From CAWKGV01 sp963849305 (GTDB taxonomy: Bacteria; Pseudomonadota; Alphaproteobacteria; Acetobacterales; Acetobacteraceae), in the NCBI GenBank assembly GCA_963849305.1, contig CAWKGV010000023.1, positions 248,001-312,000 of the forward strand: a stretch of 64,000 nucleotides of DNA, read 5' to 3'. This document shows, piece after piece, positions 45,123 to 53,775 of this stretch. The notes under the pieces were generated by a model. That model made no database searches and was not told the DNA's origin. It was given only the letters and a program-made list of their open reading frames with translations. A program made the translations under genes and the position numbers. The first letter of the stretch is position 1. Each line of letters opens with the position of its first letter.

Positions 45123-46269
45123 ACCTGACAGTCGGGCCACAGCGGCGGCGCGCCGACCGCCAAGAGTTTGGGCGCCTCGCCGTTGTGGCCATGCCGGCTC
45201 GGGCGGGGGTTAGGATGGTGTTGCGAGCAACATCAACCCCTTCCCGGAGAGCCACATGCCCACGGAACAGAAGATAGCACGGCGCAGCTCAGCCTGCTCG
45301 AACTCGCCGCCAACTCGGCAACGTCTCCAAAGCCTGCAAGCTGGTCGGCTACAGCCGCCAGCAGTTCTATCGATCCGCCGCAACTTCTAGACCTACGGCG
45401 CCGCCGGCCTGCTCGATCGGCTGGCCGGCACGCGTGGCCCACATCCCAATCGGCTGCCCGAGCCGATCGAGCAGGCCATCCTCGACCATGCGCTGGCCCA
45501 GCCCTGCCATGGACCGATTCGGGTGGCCCACGAGTTGGACCTGCAAGGCATCCAGGTCTCCTCGGCCGGTGTCCGCGGGGTTTGGCAGCGTCACGGGTTG
45601 CTGACCAAGCACGACCGCCTGCTGCGCCTGGAGAAGGCAACCGCCGAGCGCAGCCTGAACCTCTCCGATGAGCAGTTGCGCCTGTTGGAGCGCTTCAGCC
45701 CGGAGTTCCGCGAGCGCCACATCGAGGCGCCGCACACCGGCGCGCTGGTCGCTGTCGACGCCTTCTTCGTCGGCGTGCTCAAGGGGGTGGGCAAGATCTA
45801 CCTGCAACCGCGATCGACTGCGCCAGCCGCGATGCTTGGGCCAGGCTGGATCCGAACAAGCTGCCCGTCACCGCCGTGCAGCTGCTCAACAACGACGTGC
45901 TGCCGAGCTTGGAGCAGCACGGTGCCGCGATCGAGTCGATGCTGAGCGACAACGGCCGCAAGTTCTGCGGCCGCGAGGACCGTCACCCCCACGAGCTGTT
46001 CCTGCGGCTGGAAGGCATCGACCACAAGCGCACGCGGGTCAGTCGGCCGCAGTCCAACGGCATTGTCGAGCGGCTGCATCGTACGCTGCTCGACGGACGT
46101 CTACCTGGTCGAATACAACACCAGGCGCCCACACCAAGGACGGGGTACGAACGGCCGAGCCCCGCTCCAGGCGTTCCGCGACGGCATCCGCAAACCGAAC
46201 AGGAAGGAGGCCGCCGCCAATCTCAAATCCGCCGCCTGACCCCGCCTCCGGAGGCGGCCAGTGTCAGGT
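45123..46269 (+). mobile_element. IS481-family remnant
   Basis: Imperfect terminal inverted repeats acctgacagtcgggcc (from 45123) and ggccagtgtcaggt (to 46269) enclose a decayed transposase gene. The element is shortened by an internal deletion. Confidence 0.6.
45256..46239 (+). pseudogene. IS481-family transposase, multiply frameshifted with internal deletion
   Basis: MPTEQKIARR starts at 45256, but the HTH part then shifts frame several times. The middle is readable: GPIRVAHELDLQGIQVSSAGVR, HTGALVAVDAFFVG (first catalytic Asp), then after a shift LNNDVLPSLEQHGAAIESMLSD and KRTRVSRPQSNGIVERLHRTLLD (last Glu). After this about 70-80 bases are missing, and the tail KPNRKEAAANLKSAA ends at 46239. 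Not functional. Confidence 0.8.
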
Positions 46270-46378
46270 CATATCCATCTCTGTACTCACAGACCCGTTC
46301 CCGCGACCCGCGCGGGACGCGCCCGTTGTGTCAATGTCCGCTCCTCACCCCATCGGAGACGTTCAAAACTGGGATGCT

Positions 46379-47614
46379 CTAACTCGGACCGTGCTCTGGG
46401 TCAGCGCCGTAGGGTCGGCCGGAGCTTTGCTCCAGCCAGGCATCGAGCCGGCTGAGCGTGGCAGACCAGGGGCAATGGCGCTCGACCGCCAGACGGGCGG
46501 CGGCGCCGAGCCCCGGATGACGGCCATCGAGCACCTCGCCGAGGGCGCGCGCCGTGGCCTCGGCGCCGGCGGCCACCAGCAGGTCGCGCCCGGCCTCGGC
46601 GCGGACGCCCTCGAACGCCTCCGGCGAGGCGATGACCGGCTTGCCCATCGCCATCGCCTCCAGAACCTTGTTCTGGATGCCGCGCGCCATGCGCAGCGGG
46701 CTCACCGATACGGCGGCGTGGGCGACATAGGGGCGCACGTCCGGCACACGGCCGGTGACATGAATACCCGGCAGGTTCGCGAGCCGTCGCACGTCCGGCC
46801 CGGGATTGGCGCCCACGATGTGAAACTCCGGCGCCGGGCTGCGCCGGCCCAAGAGCGGCATCACCGCCGTGACAAACCAGGTCACCGCGTCGGCATTCGG
46901 CCGGTAGTCCATGTGCCCGGTGAATACGAGGTGCGGTCCGGCACCCCGATAGGGATTGTCGAATGCCAGCGACGGCGAGAAGCCGTCGAGGTCCACGCCA
47001 TTCTCAAACCAGGTGATCCGGTCTTGCGTCTCCGGGGCAAGCTCGGCGAAGCGCCGTGCCTCCGGCTCGGAGACGAAGAACGTCACGTCGCAGCCCATTG
47101 CCGCGTGGCGTTCATGAGCTAGCAGGGTGCGCGCCTCGCGCGCCCACACCCCGCGCATCGGCCAGCGCGAGTCGCGCGCATAGGTCGCCCATTTCTCCGA
47201 ATCGATGTCCTGCATGTCCAGGATCTTGCGGCCCCGGCGCAGATGCCGCGCATAGGGCGCCATCACGACGGTATTGATGTGAATGACGTCGATATCCGTG
47301 CGGTCCGCGACCTCGCGGACCCAGCGGCCGAGCCCATGATGCGCGTAGTAATTCAGCATCAGCGGGCGGCCCGGCCGGAAGCCGGCCAGCGCCTTCGCCC
47401 GCTGGCGGCGCTTGTCGATCCCGAACGCGGCGACCTCGGCGCAAATCCCGCACAGATGCGCGACATGCTCGAAGTCGGCCGGATCGTCGATCAGGCAGCC
47501 CAGATGGACCCGGTAGGACTTCGCGAGATGGAGCAGCACATTGTAGCTGCGGATCTTCTCGCCCTTGTTCGGCGGGAACGGGATACGGTGACTAAGGAAC
47601 AGAAGGTCGCGCAT
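46379..47614 (-). CDS. Sugar transferase of the PEP-CTERM/XrtA-associated type (TIGR03087-like)
   Basis: 411 residues. The N-terminus LLFLSHRIPFPPNKGEKIRS and YRVHLGCLIDDPADFEHV are the family hallmark. DMQDIDSEKWATYA, FFVSEPEARRF, VFTGHMDYRPNADAVTWF and SPLRMARGIQNKVLEAMAMGKPVIASPEAFEG complete a GT-B enzyme. The family is usually found with exosortase XrtA and exopolysaccharide genes; none of the exosortase genes is in this window. It diverges from gmhA. Confidence 0.8.
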   Translation of the reverse strand: MRDLLFLSHRIPFPPNKGEKIRSYNVLLHLAKSYRVHLGCLIDDPADFEHVAHLCGICAEVAAFGIDKRRQRAKALAGFRPGRPLMLNYYAHHGLGRWVREVADRTDIDVIHINTVVMAPYARHLRRGRKILDMQDIDSEKWATYARDSRWPMRGVWAREARTLLAHERHAAMGCDVTFFVSEPEARRFAELAPETQDRITWFENGVDLDGFSPSLAFDNPYRGAGPHLVFTGHMDYRPNADAVTWFVTAVMPLLGRRSPAPEFHIVGANPGPDVRRLANLPGIHVTGRVPDVRPYVAHAAVSVSPLRMARGIQNKVLEAMAMGKPVIASPEAFEGVRAEAGRDLLVAAGAEATARALGEVLDGRHPGLGAAARLAVERHCPWSATLSRLDAWLEQSSGRPYGADPEHGPS

Positions 47615-47691
47615 GTGGCGGCACCCCTGCCCCGTCCGGGCGAGCATTTCAACCTTGGCATGGCAGAACCGCTCGGGCACACAGCTTCTCC

Positions 47692-48285
47692 ATGCCAGTT
47701 CTGGGTTCCGAGTTCGTCCACGGTTTCCTCGCGCGCTCCGCCGTGGCGGCGGCCGACCTGGCCCGGGATCGCGACGCGCACGACTTGCTCGCCCGCATGG
47801 CGGCCGTGATCTCCGAGGCGATGCGCGGCGGCGGCAAATTGCTGATCCTCGGCAACGGCGGGAGCGCGGCGGATGCGCAGCATATCGCGGGCGAGTTCGT
47901 CTCGCGCCTGCTGTTCGACCGGCCGCCGCTGCCGGCGCTCGCCCTGACGGTGGACAGCTCCGTGCTCACCGCGGCCAGCAACGATTACGGTTTCGAGCAG
48001 GTGTTCGAGCGCCAGGTCCGGGCGCTCGGGCGGGCCGGGGATGTGCTGCTGGCGATCTCTACCTCCGGCCGCTCGGCCAATGTCCTGCGCGCGCTCGAGG
48101 CGGGCCGCGCCCTGGCGCTGCACTGCCTCGGCTTCGCCGGCCGGGGTGGCGGGTTCATGGCCGAGCGTTGCGACCTGCTGTTCCGGGCACACGCCGACGA
48201 GACCGCTTTGGTCCAGCAACTGCACATCACGGCAGCGCACGTGGTTTGCGCCCTGGTCGAGCGCGCGATGTTCCCGGACAGCTAA
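47692..48285 (+). CDS. gmhA: Phosphoheptose isomerase (SIS domain)
   Basis: 197 residues. LLILGNGGSAADAQHIAGEFVSR, STSGRSANVLRALEAG and ADETALVQQLHITAAHVV match GmhA, which converts sedoheptulose 7-phosphate to heptose 7-phosphate for LPS or glycan heptose. ATG 47692 has a weak ribosome site. Next to a glycosyltransferase, supporting a role in surface glycan. No hldE or gmhD is linked. Confidence 0.85.
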   Translation: MPVLGSEFVHGFLARSAVAAADLARDRDAHDLLARMAAVISEAMRGGGKLLILGNGGSAADAQHIAGEFVSRLLFDRPPLPALALTVDSSVLTAASNDYGFEQVFERQVRALGRAGDVLLAISTSGRSANVLRALEAGRALALHCLGFAGRGGGFMAERCDLLFRAHADETALVQQLHITAAHVVCALVERAMFPDS

Positions 48286-48318
48286 AAAAAGCGGGCGGTG
48301 CGCGAGGCGCACCGCCCG
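48284..48318 (-). terminator. Strong intrinsic terminator pointing left
   Basis: A 12-bp perfect stem (gcgcaccgcccg with cgggcggtgcgc, loop of three) is followed on the minus strand, after one C, by TTTTTTT at 48290-48284. On the plus strand the A run precedes the stem, so this terminates leftward transcription, not gmhA. No minus-strand protein gene ends here, which is the main reason to propose an sRNA. Confidence 0.8.
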
Positions 48319-48387
48319 GAGTTGGTCGCGCTGTGCGCGACTATCGGGGAGGAAACCGGCGGCCGGCCCAGAGACCAGCCGCCCAAA
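48284..48387 (-). ncRNA. Candidate trans-acting small RNA
   Basis: Read on the minus strand, about 100 nt contain three hairpins. The first is GGCGGCTGG/CCGGCCGCC around an UCUCUGGG loop. The second is GUCGCGC-ACA-GCGCGAC. The third is the terminator. Between the first two lies an unpaired UUUCCUCCCC, an anti-Shine-Dalgarno sequence like that used by alphaproteobacterial CUCCUCCC sRNAs. A possible -10 (TTATTA, 48398-48393) and a CtrA-type box lie upstream. No protein frame fits. Prediction only; no expression data. Confidence 0.4.
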
Positions 48388-48408
48388 CGGGGTAATAAGT
48401 GCGAATGG

Positions 48409-48423
48409 TTAACGGGGGGTTAA
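48409..48423. promoter_or_regulatory. Perfect CtrA-type box TTAA-N7-TTAA
   Basis: TTAA at 48409-48412, seven bases (cgggggg), TTAA at 48420-48423; on the minus strand the second half reads TTAAC. This equals the full CtrA consensus of alphaproteobacteria. It is centred about 30 bases upstream of the presumed start of the candidate sRNA, where CtrA activators usually bind. GcrA, which acts in the same cell-cycle circuit, is encoded at 51653. Confidence 0.5.
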
Positions 48424-48426
48424 GGT

Positions 48427-48928
48427 GATCAGCGTGCGGGCGATGACGTCGCCGATGCCCGGGACGCTCTTGAGCAGGTCCTGCTTGGCGCAGAACACCG
48501 GGCTGTCCTCGATCAGCTTGTCGATGGCGCGGTCGATGCGCTCACGCTCGGCCTGCAAGCTGCGCAGGATGGTCTTGAACGAACGCTGCGCGAGCTTGTC
48601 GGCGGCTTTGCCGAGGCGCTGCTTCTCGGCGTTGATCATGACCACGAGCTGGCGGCGTCGCGCGAGCAGCTCGCGCAGGCGCAGCGAGAGCGCATCGGGC
48701 ATCGGCTTCGGCTCGGGCCGGATGGCATCGGCGAAATGGGCGATGATGCCGGCATCGATGGCGTCGGTCTTGGCGAGCCGGCCGATCGCGCCGGCGAATT
48801 TGCGCACCTGACGTGGGTTGACGATGGCGACCGGCAGGCCGGCCTCGGCCAGCGCCGCGGCGACGACGCCCTCATAGCCGCCGCTCGCCTCCATGGTGAC
48901 GAGCTTCGGCCGCAACGGCTGCAAGCGG
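48427..48928 (-). mobile_element. Internal fragment of the IS110 element
   Basis: These 502 bases match 8691-9192 of the complete IS110 almost perfectly on the opposite strand. Both borders lie inside the transposase gene, so both element ends and the catalytic termini are gone. The match stops sharply at gatc (48427) on one side and at ccgcttgcag (48928) on the other, 10 bases before the CoA-transferase start. Confidence 0.9.
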
Positions 48929-48938
48929 GGAGGCCAAC

Positions 48939-50141
48939 ATGCAGGCGCCGCCGGAGCGAACCGGCCCGCTGGTCGGGCTCAAGGTCTTGGAGATCGGCCA
49001 CTACATCGCCGCCCCGTTCTGCACCCGCATCCTGGCCGATCTCGGCGCCGAGGTGGTCAAGATCGAGCCGCCCGGAGGCGACCCGGTCCGCGGCTGGGGC
49101 GCATCGGTGGACGGGAACTCCGTCTGGTTCAGCATTCACGGGCGCAACAAACTGTCGGTCACCATCGACCTCAAGCGCGAGCGCGATCTCGCGCTGAAGC
49201 TGGCCGCGCGCGCCGACGTGCTGGTGGAGAACCTGCGCGCCGGGCAGCTCGAACGGCTCCGGCTCGGCCCGGAGGCGCTGCACGCGGTCAATCCCCGGCT
49301 GGTGATCGCGCGCATCTCCGGCTACGGGCAGGATGGTCCCTATTGCGACAAGCCGGCTTTCGGCGCGATCGGCGAGGCGATGGGCGGCATCCGTCATGTC
49401 ATGGGCTATCCGCCCGGCAGCACCGACCTGCCGCCGCCGCGCTGCGGCATCTCGCTCAGCGACGACCTCGCGGGGATGTACGCGGCGATCGGGCTGCTCG
49501 CGGCGGTTTGGCAACGGGATGGCACTGGAACGGGCCGGGGACGGGTGGTCGATGTCAACCTGGTGGATAGCGTGTTCAGTCTAACGGAAGGGATGCTGCC
49601 CGAATACGCGATGGACCGGCGCGTCCGCCAGCCTGCGGGCGCGGCGATCACCTCGGCCGCCCCGACCAACACCTACCCGTGCGCCGACGGCAGGTGGCTT
49701 TGCATCGCCGGCAACTCCGACCTGATCTTCGCCAGGCTGATGGCCGCGATCGGGCGGCCCGAGCTGGCGACCGATCCGGCCTACGCCACCAACGCCGATC
49801 GCTGTGCCCGGCGCGACGCATTGGATGCGGTGCTTGCCGCCTGGACGCGCACCTTGGCGGCCAAGGAGGCGCAGGACCGGCTGGAAGCGGCCGATGTCCC
49901 GTGCTCGCGGCTCTACGACATCGCGGACTGCGCCGCCGACCCGCATTTCCTGGCCCGCAAGGCGGTGATCGCGGTGGATGATCCGCTGACCGGCCGGACG
50001 CTGCACCCTGGCCCCGCCATTCGCCTGGACGGCGAGCCGCCGGAGGCGGTGATCGGCTGGACTGGCCCCGCTCCCGGCGCGCACACCGAGTATGTTCTCC
50101 GCACGCTTCTCGGCTTCCCGGCGCAACCGACGGGTGGGTGA
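48939..50141 (+). CDS. Family III CoA-transferase (CaiB/BaiF type)
   Basis: 400 residues. GLKVLEIGHYIAAPFCTRILADLGAEVVKIEPP, GDPVRGWG, GRNKLSVTIDLK and VLVENLRAG lead to ISLSDDLAGMYAAIG with the catalytic Asp (175). C-terminal TNTYPCADGRWLCIAGNSD closes the family pattern. Such enzymes move CoA between organic acids through aspartyl-CoA. Substrate unknown. ATG 48939 has GGGGAGG upstream; its original promoter region is replaced by the IS110 fragment. Confidence 0.85.
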   Translation: MQAPPERTGPLVGLKVLEIGHYIAAPFCTRILADLGAEVVKIEPPGGDPVRGWGASVDGNSVWFSIHGRNKLSVTIDLKRERDLALKLAARADVLVENLRAGQLERLRLGPEALHAVNPRLVIARISGYGQDGPYCDKPAFGAIGEAMGGIRHVMGYPPGSTDLPPPRCGISLSDDLAGMYAAIGLLAAVWQRDGTGTGRGRVVDVNLVDSVFSLTEGMLPEYAMDRRVRQPAGAAITSAAPTNTYPCADGRWLCIAGNSDLIFARLMAAIGRPELATDPAYATNADRCARRDALDAVLAAWTRTLAAKEAQDRLEAADVPCSRLYDIADCAADPHFLARKAVIAVDDPLTGRTLHPGPAIRLDGEPPEAVIGWTGPAPGAHTEYVLRTLLGFPAQPTGG

Positions 50142-50260
50142 CGGGGTTTCAATCTCAGTCCGCGAAACGTCCGCTTGCATCCGGGCCCGGCGCGGGCCAT
50201 GAGAAGAGAGCGGCACAGGCCCATAGGGCGCGTGGATCGCGCCCCGCGAATGGAGGGATC

Positions 50261-50527
50261 ATGGGAAGCTTCAGCATTTGGCACTGGCTGATCGTGCTGA
50301 TGGTCGTGCTGCTGCTGTTCGGCGGCGGCAAGGTCAGCAACCTAATGGGCGAGTTCGCCAAGGGCATCAAGGCATTCAAGAAGAACATGGCCGAGGATGA
50401 CGACGTGCCGATGGCCAATCTAGAGCGTCCGGCGACGACGATCCCGCCGCCTGGCACAACGAGCGCGCCGAGGCCGACGGCAACCGTGGCGAATCCCTCG
50501 GAAACCACCGCCGCCAACCAAATCTGA
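50261..50527 (+). CDS. tatA: Twin-arginine translocase subunit TatA
   Basis: 88 residues. One membrane helix (WHWLIVLMVVLLLFGGGKV) followed by the amphipathic helix SNLMGEFAKGIKAFKKNM and an acidic then Pro/Thr-rich tail; the FGxGK hinge is kept. TatA oligomers form the pore for folded TAT substrates such as the hydrolase at 25960. tatB and tatC are not adjacent. TGGAGGG precedes ATG 50261. Confidence 0.9.
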   Translation: MGSFSIWHWLIVLMVVLLLFGGGKVSNLMGEFAKGIKAFKKNMAEDDDVPMANLERPATTIPPPGTTSAPRPTATVANPSETTAANQI

Positions 50528-50588
50528 CCAGGCCAGGAGCAGGCGCGTCGATTTGCCGGCGCGCCTCGCGTGACCGGCAAGTTCGGTC

Positions 50589-51545
50589 ATGGCCCTTCAT
50601 CACCTTACCCCGACGCCCCAGACAGTTCGCTGGGGCATGTTCGACGCTGATTACCCGCCGCTGATCACCGTCGCATCCGGCGACGACGTGGTGCTCGAAT
50701 GCGTCTCCGGCGGGCCGGAGGTGATGCCGCCCCCAGGCTCCGGCCTGGCGATCCCGCCCGCGCTCGCCGCGATCCATGCTGCCGACCTGCCCCGACTCGG
50801 CGGGCACATCCTGACCGGCCCGGTCGCCGTGGCCGGGGCCGAGCCGGGCGACATGCTCGAGGTGAGCATCGAGCGGATCGAACTTGGTGCCGATTGGGGC
50901 TATTGCGGCTTTCGCCCGTTGCTCGGCACTTTGCCCGAGGATTTTCCGGAGCGCTATCTGAGCCATATCCCGGTGGACCGGGGACGCGGCGTTTGCCGCC
51001 TGCCGTGGGGCACGGAGCTACCGTTGGCACCGTTCTTCGGCGTGATGGGCGTCGCCCCGCCGCCCGAATGGGGCACGATCTCCAGCAAGGAGCCGCGCGC
51101 GCACGGGGGCAATCTCGACAACAAGGAACTGACCGCCGGCGCGAGGCTCTCTTTGCCGGTGTTCGTGGCCGGGGCCAACTTCTCGGCCGGCGACGGGCAT
51201 GGCGTGCAAGGCGACGGCGAGGTGTGCATCAACGCGCTGGAGATCTGCCTGACCGGCACATTCAAGCTGACCTTGCACAAGGGGGGCGGCGCTCGCGACC
51301 CGCTGCTGCGCTACCCCAAGGCCGAGACGCCCACGCATTGGATCACCATGGGGATGCACGAAGACCTCGACGTCGCGATGAAGCAGGCGCTGCGGGAGAT
51401 GATCAGCCTGATCACCGCCAGGGCGAACCTGTCGCGAGAGGAGGCGTACCAGTTCTGCTCGCTTGCGGTCGATTTCCACGTCACCCAGACGGTGAACGGC
51501 GAGAAGGGCGTCCACGGCCTTCTACGCAAGGGGTTGTTGTTCTAG
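50589..51545 (+). CDS. Acetamidase/formamidase family protein
   Basis: 318 residues, full length. WGMFDADYPPLITVASGDDVVLE, GPVAVAGAEPGDMLEVSIERIEL, GVMGVAPPPEWGTISSKEPRAHGGNLDNKEL, FSAGDGHGVQGDGEVCINALEI and THWITMGMHEDLDVAMKQALREM are the FmdA/AmdA family blocks with metal-binding His and Asp residues. It hydrolyses short amides to acid and ammonia, which the glutamate synthase could assimilate. ATG 50589, 61 bases after tatA. Confidence 0.85.
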   Translation: MALHHLTPTPQTVRWGMFDADYPPLITVASGDDVVLECVSGGPEVMPPPGSGLAIPPALAAIHAADLPRLGGHILTGPVAVAGAEPGDMLEVSIERIELGADWGYCGFRPLLGTLPEDFPERYLSHIPVDRGRGVCRLPWGTELPLAPFFGVMGVAPPPEWGTISSKEPRAHGGNLDNKELTAGARLSLPVFVAGANFSAGDGHGVQGDGEVCINALEICLTGTFKLTLHKGGGARDPLLRYPKAETPTHWITMGMHEDLDVAMKQALREMISLITARANLSREEAYQFCSLAVDFHVTQTVNGEKGVHGLLRKGLLF

Positions 51546-51652
51546 CCGAGGTTTTCCACAAGTTTTTGTGGCGCCCCCTGATTGTTCCGTTGCATCGGCG
51601 GGTCGCTCCCCGATACCGTATCTTGCGTTGGGAGCGATTGGGGAGCCACAAG

Positions 51653-52153
51653 ATGGAGTGGAGCGACGAGACGATCGGGCGGCTCAGGGCGCTTTGGGCC
51701 GATGGTCATTCCACCGCCGAGATCGGCCGCCGCCTCGGGGTGTCGAAAAACGCGGTAGTCGGCAAGGCGCACCGCCTCGACCTGCCGGCCCGGCCATCGC
51801 CCATCCGCCATGCGCCCGAGGGGGCGCCCCGACGTGCGCCCGCCCCGCGCCGGGTTGCCGGGCCAACCTTGCCGCCGCTGGCCAGCACCCGCACCACCGG
51901 GCCCGCTGCAATAATGCCAACGATGCGGCAAGCCGTGCCAGCCGCGCCCAAGCCAGCCCCGGCGCCTCGGTTGCAAGCAGTGGCACCGCCGCGCTACGGC
52001 CGGGTGATCACCTGCTGCTGGCCGATCGGCGAGCCGGGCACGCGCAGCTTCCGCTTCTGCGACGAGGGCTCGGTGCCCGGCAAGCCATATTGCGCCGAGC
52101 ACGCCGAGCTTGCCTATGTCCGCATCCGCGACCGTCGCGAGGACGCTGCTTGA
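51653..52153 (+). CDS. gcrA: GcrA cell-cycle regulator
   Basis: 166 residues. The N-terminal helix-turn-helix WSDETIGRLRALWADGHSTAEIGRRLGVSKNAVVGKAHRL is the GcrA signature; RPSPIR follows. A Pro/Ala-rich linker leads to the C-terminal CCWPIGEPGTRSFRFC...KPYCAEHAELAY that contacts sigma-70. GcrA binds promoters with methylated GANTC and activates cell-cycle genes in alphaproteobacteria. GGGGAG precedes ATG 51653. Convergent with fabI, 17 bases between stops. Confidence 0.95.
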   Translation: MEWSDETIGRLRALWADGHSTAEIGRRLGVSKNAVVGKAHRLDLPARPSPIRHAPEGAPRRAPAPRRVAGPTLPPLASTRTTGPAAIMPTMRQAVPAAPKPAPAPRLQAVAPPRYGRVITCCWPIGEPGTRSFRFCDEGSVPGKPYCAEHAELAYVRIRDRREDAA

Positions 52154-52170
52154 CCAGCAACTCGCGGTCA

Positions 52171-52998
52171 TCACGGGTCCACGACGGCGATGTCGGGCGC
52201 CGCAGGGTTCTTCATGCCGACGATATGATAGCCGCAATCGACGTGATGAACCTCGCCCGTAACGCCGGCGGACAGTCCCGATAGCAGGAACACGCCGGCC
52301 CCGCCCACCTCCTCGATGGTGACGTTGCGCTGCATCGGCGAGTTGAGCTGGTTCCAACGCAGAATGTAGCGGAAATCGCCGATCCCGGAGGCGGCGAGCG
52401 TCTTGATCGGCCCGGCGCTGATCGCATTCACCCGTACGCCCGCCGCGCCCAGGTCGGCCGCGAGGTAGCGCACCGATGCCTCCAGCGCCGCCTTGGCCAC
52501 TCCCATCACGTTGTAATGCGGCATCCACCGCTCGGCCCCGAGATAGGTCAACGTCAGGAGGCTGCCGCCGGGCGGCATTATCGGCGCGGCGCGTTGGCAT
52601 ACGGCAGTGAACGAATAGCACGAGATATCCAGCGCTTGCAGGAAGGCGGCGCGCGGCGTGTCGAGATAGCGCCCGCGCAGGAACGTCTTGTCGGCGAAGC
52701 CGATCGCGTGGACCAGGAAATCGAGCCAACTCCAAGCAGCCCGCACGGCATCGAACGCGCCATCGATGCTCGCCTCCTCGGCTACGTCGCAAGGAAATAG
52801 GAGGGACGAGCCGAGCGAGGCCGCCAGCGGGCGCACCCGGCGTCCCAGCGCCTCGCCTTGGAAGGTGAAGGCGAGTTCCGCCCCTTGAGCCGCGCAAGCG
52901 GCGGCGATCCCCCAGGCTAGGGATCTCTCGTTCGCCACACCCATGATGAGGCCGCGCCTGCCTTGCATCAGCGTGCCTTGGAGTGGAGAGTCCGGCAT
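52171..52998 (-). CDS. fabI: Enoyl-[acyl-carrier-protein] reductase (NADH)
   Basis: 275 residues. GLIMGVANERSLAWGIAAA binds NADH. Tyr152 and Tyr162 with Lys169 (Y-X6-K, YNVMGVAKAALEASVRYLA) match Tyr146, Tyr156 and Lys163 of E. coli FabI. PIKTLAASGIGDF and the C-terminal TGEVHHVDCGYHIVGM follow. Last step of fatty-acid elongation. ATG 52998 follows GAGGG; an inner ATG at residue 11 is possible. Divergent from pdxH (94 bases). Confidence 0.93.
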   Translation of the reverse strand: MPDSPLQGTLMQGRRGLIMGVANERSLAWGIAAACAAQGAELAFTFQGEALGRRVRPLAASLGSSLLFPCDVAEEASIDGAFDAVRAAWSWLDFLVHAIGFADKTFLRGRYLDTPRAAFLQALDISCYSFTAVCQRAAPIMPPGGSLLTLTYLGAERWMPHYNVMGVAKAALEASVRYLAADLGAAGVRVNAISAGPIKTLAASGIGDFRYILRWNQLNSPMQRNVTIEEVGGAGVFLLSGLSAGVTGEVHHVDCGYHIVGMKNPAAPDIAVVDP

Positions 52999-53092
52999 CG
53001 CGATCCCTCGAGGTTTGTCGTTTGCCTGCTGGTGGTGGCACAGGGCCACGTGGCGGGGAAGAGCCGAGAAACCCACCGCAGGAGCCCGAGGC

Positions 53093-53677
53093 ATGGCCGA
53101 AACCGATCCGTTGGCGCAGTTCCAGCGATGGATGGACGAGGCCATCGCCAGCGAACCAAGCGATCCCAACGCGATGACGCTCGCCACCGCCGCCGAGGGC
53201 GGGCAGCCCTCGGCGCGGATCGTGCTGCTCAAGGGCTTCGATGCGCTTGGGTTTGTGTTCTACACCAACACCGAGAGCCGGAAAGGCGACGAGCTGGCGG
53301 CCAATCCCCAAGCGGCGCTGCTATTCCATTGGAAATCGCTCGGCCGGCAAATCCGGATCGAGGGCCGGACCGAGCCGGTCACGACCGCCGAGGCGGACGC
53401 CTATTTCGCTACCCGCCTGCGCATCTCGCGACTTGGCGCCTGGGCCTCTGACCAATCCCGCCCTTACGGCGCGCGGGCCGAGTTGGAGCGGCGCCTGGCC
53501 GAGTACGAAGCGCGGTTTCCGGGCGATGACATTCCCCGTCCGCCGCACTGGTCGGGCTATCAACTCCGGCCCGAGCGGATCGAATTCTGGCAGGACATGC
53601 CGTACCGCCTGCACGATCGCACCGTGTTCACGCGCGCGCCGGACGGGCGCTGGAGCATGGGCAAGCTGTTCCCCTGA
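53093..53677 (+). CDS. pdxH: Pyridoxamine 5'-phosphate oxidase
   Basis: 194 residues. DPLAQFQRWMDEAIASE, NAMTLATA, PSARIVLLKGFDALGFVFYTN, LLFHWKSLGRQIRIEG and the C-terminal SGYQLRPERIEFWQDMPYRLHDR with RW form the FMN and PLP sites. It oxidises pyridoxamine or pyridoxine phosphate to PLP. ATG 53093 follows GGAG. The divergent pair fabI-pdxH shares the promoter region. Confidence 0.93.
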   Translation: MAETDPLAQFQRWMDEAIASEPSDPNAMTLATAAEGGQPSARIVLLKGFDALGFVFYTNTESRKGDELAANPQAALLFHWKSLGRQIRIEGRTEPVTTAEADAYFATRLRISRLGAWASDQSRPYGARAELERRLAEYEARFPGDDIPRPPHWSGYQLRPERIEFWQDMPYRLHDRTVFTRAPDGRWSMGKLFP

Positions 53678-53775
53678 GCCGCTCGCCGCCTCCCCTGGCG
53701 CCGGTCTCGTTCTCCTATCGGTCCGCTTCCACCTGTGCTAGCAACGCAGGGCAGACCCGCAGCAAGGAGCAGGTC

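Noticed and set aside
48284..48318. Hairpin as the terminator of gmhA
   Set aside because: The T run is on the minus-strand side; on the plus strand no U tract follows the stem.
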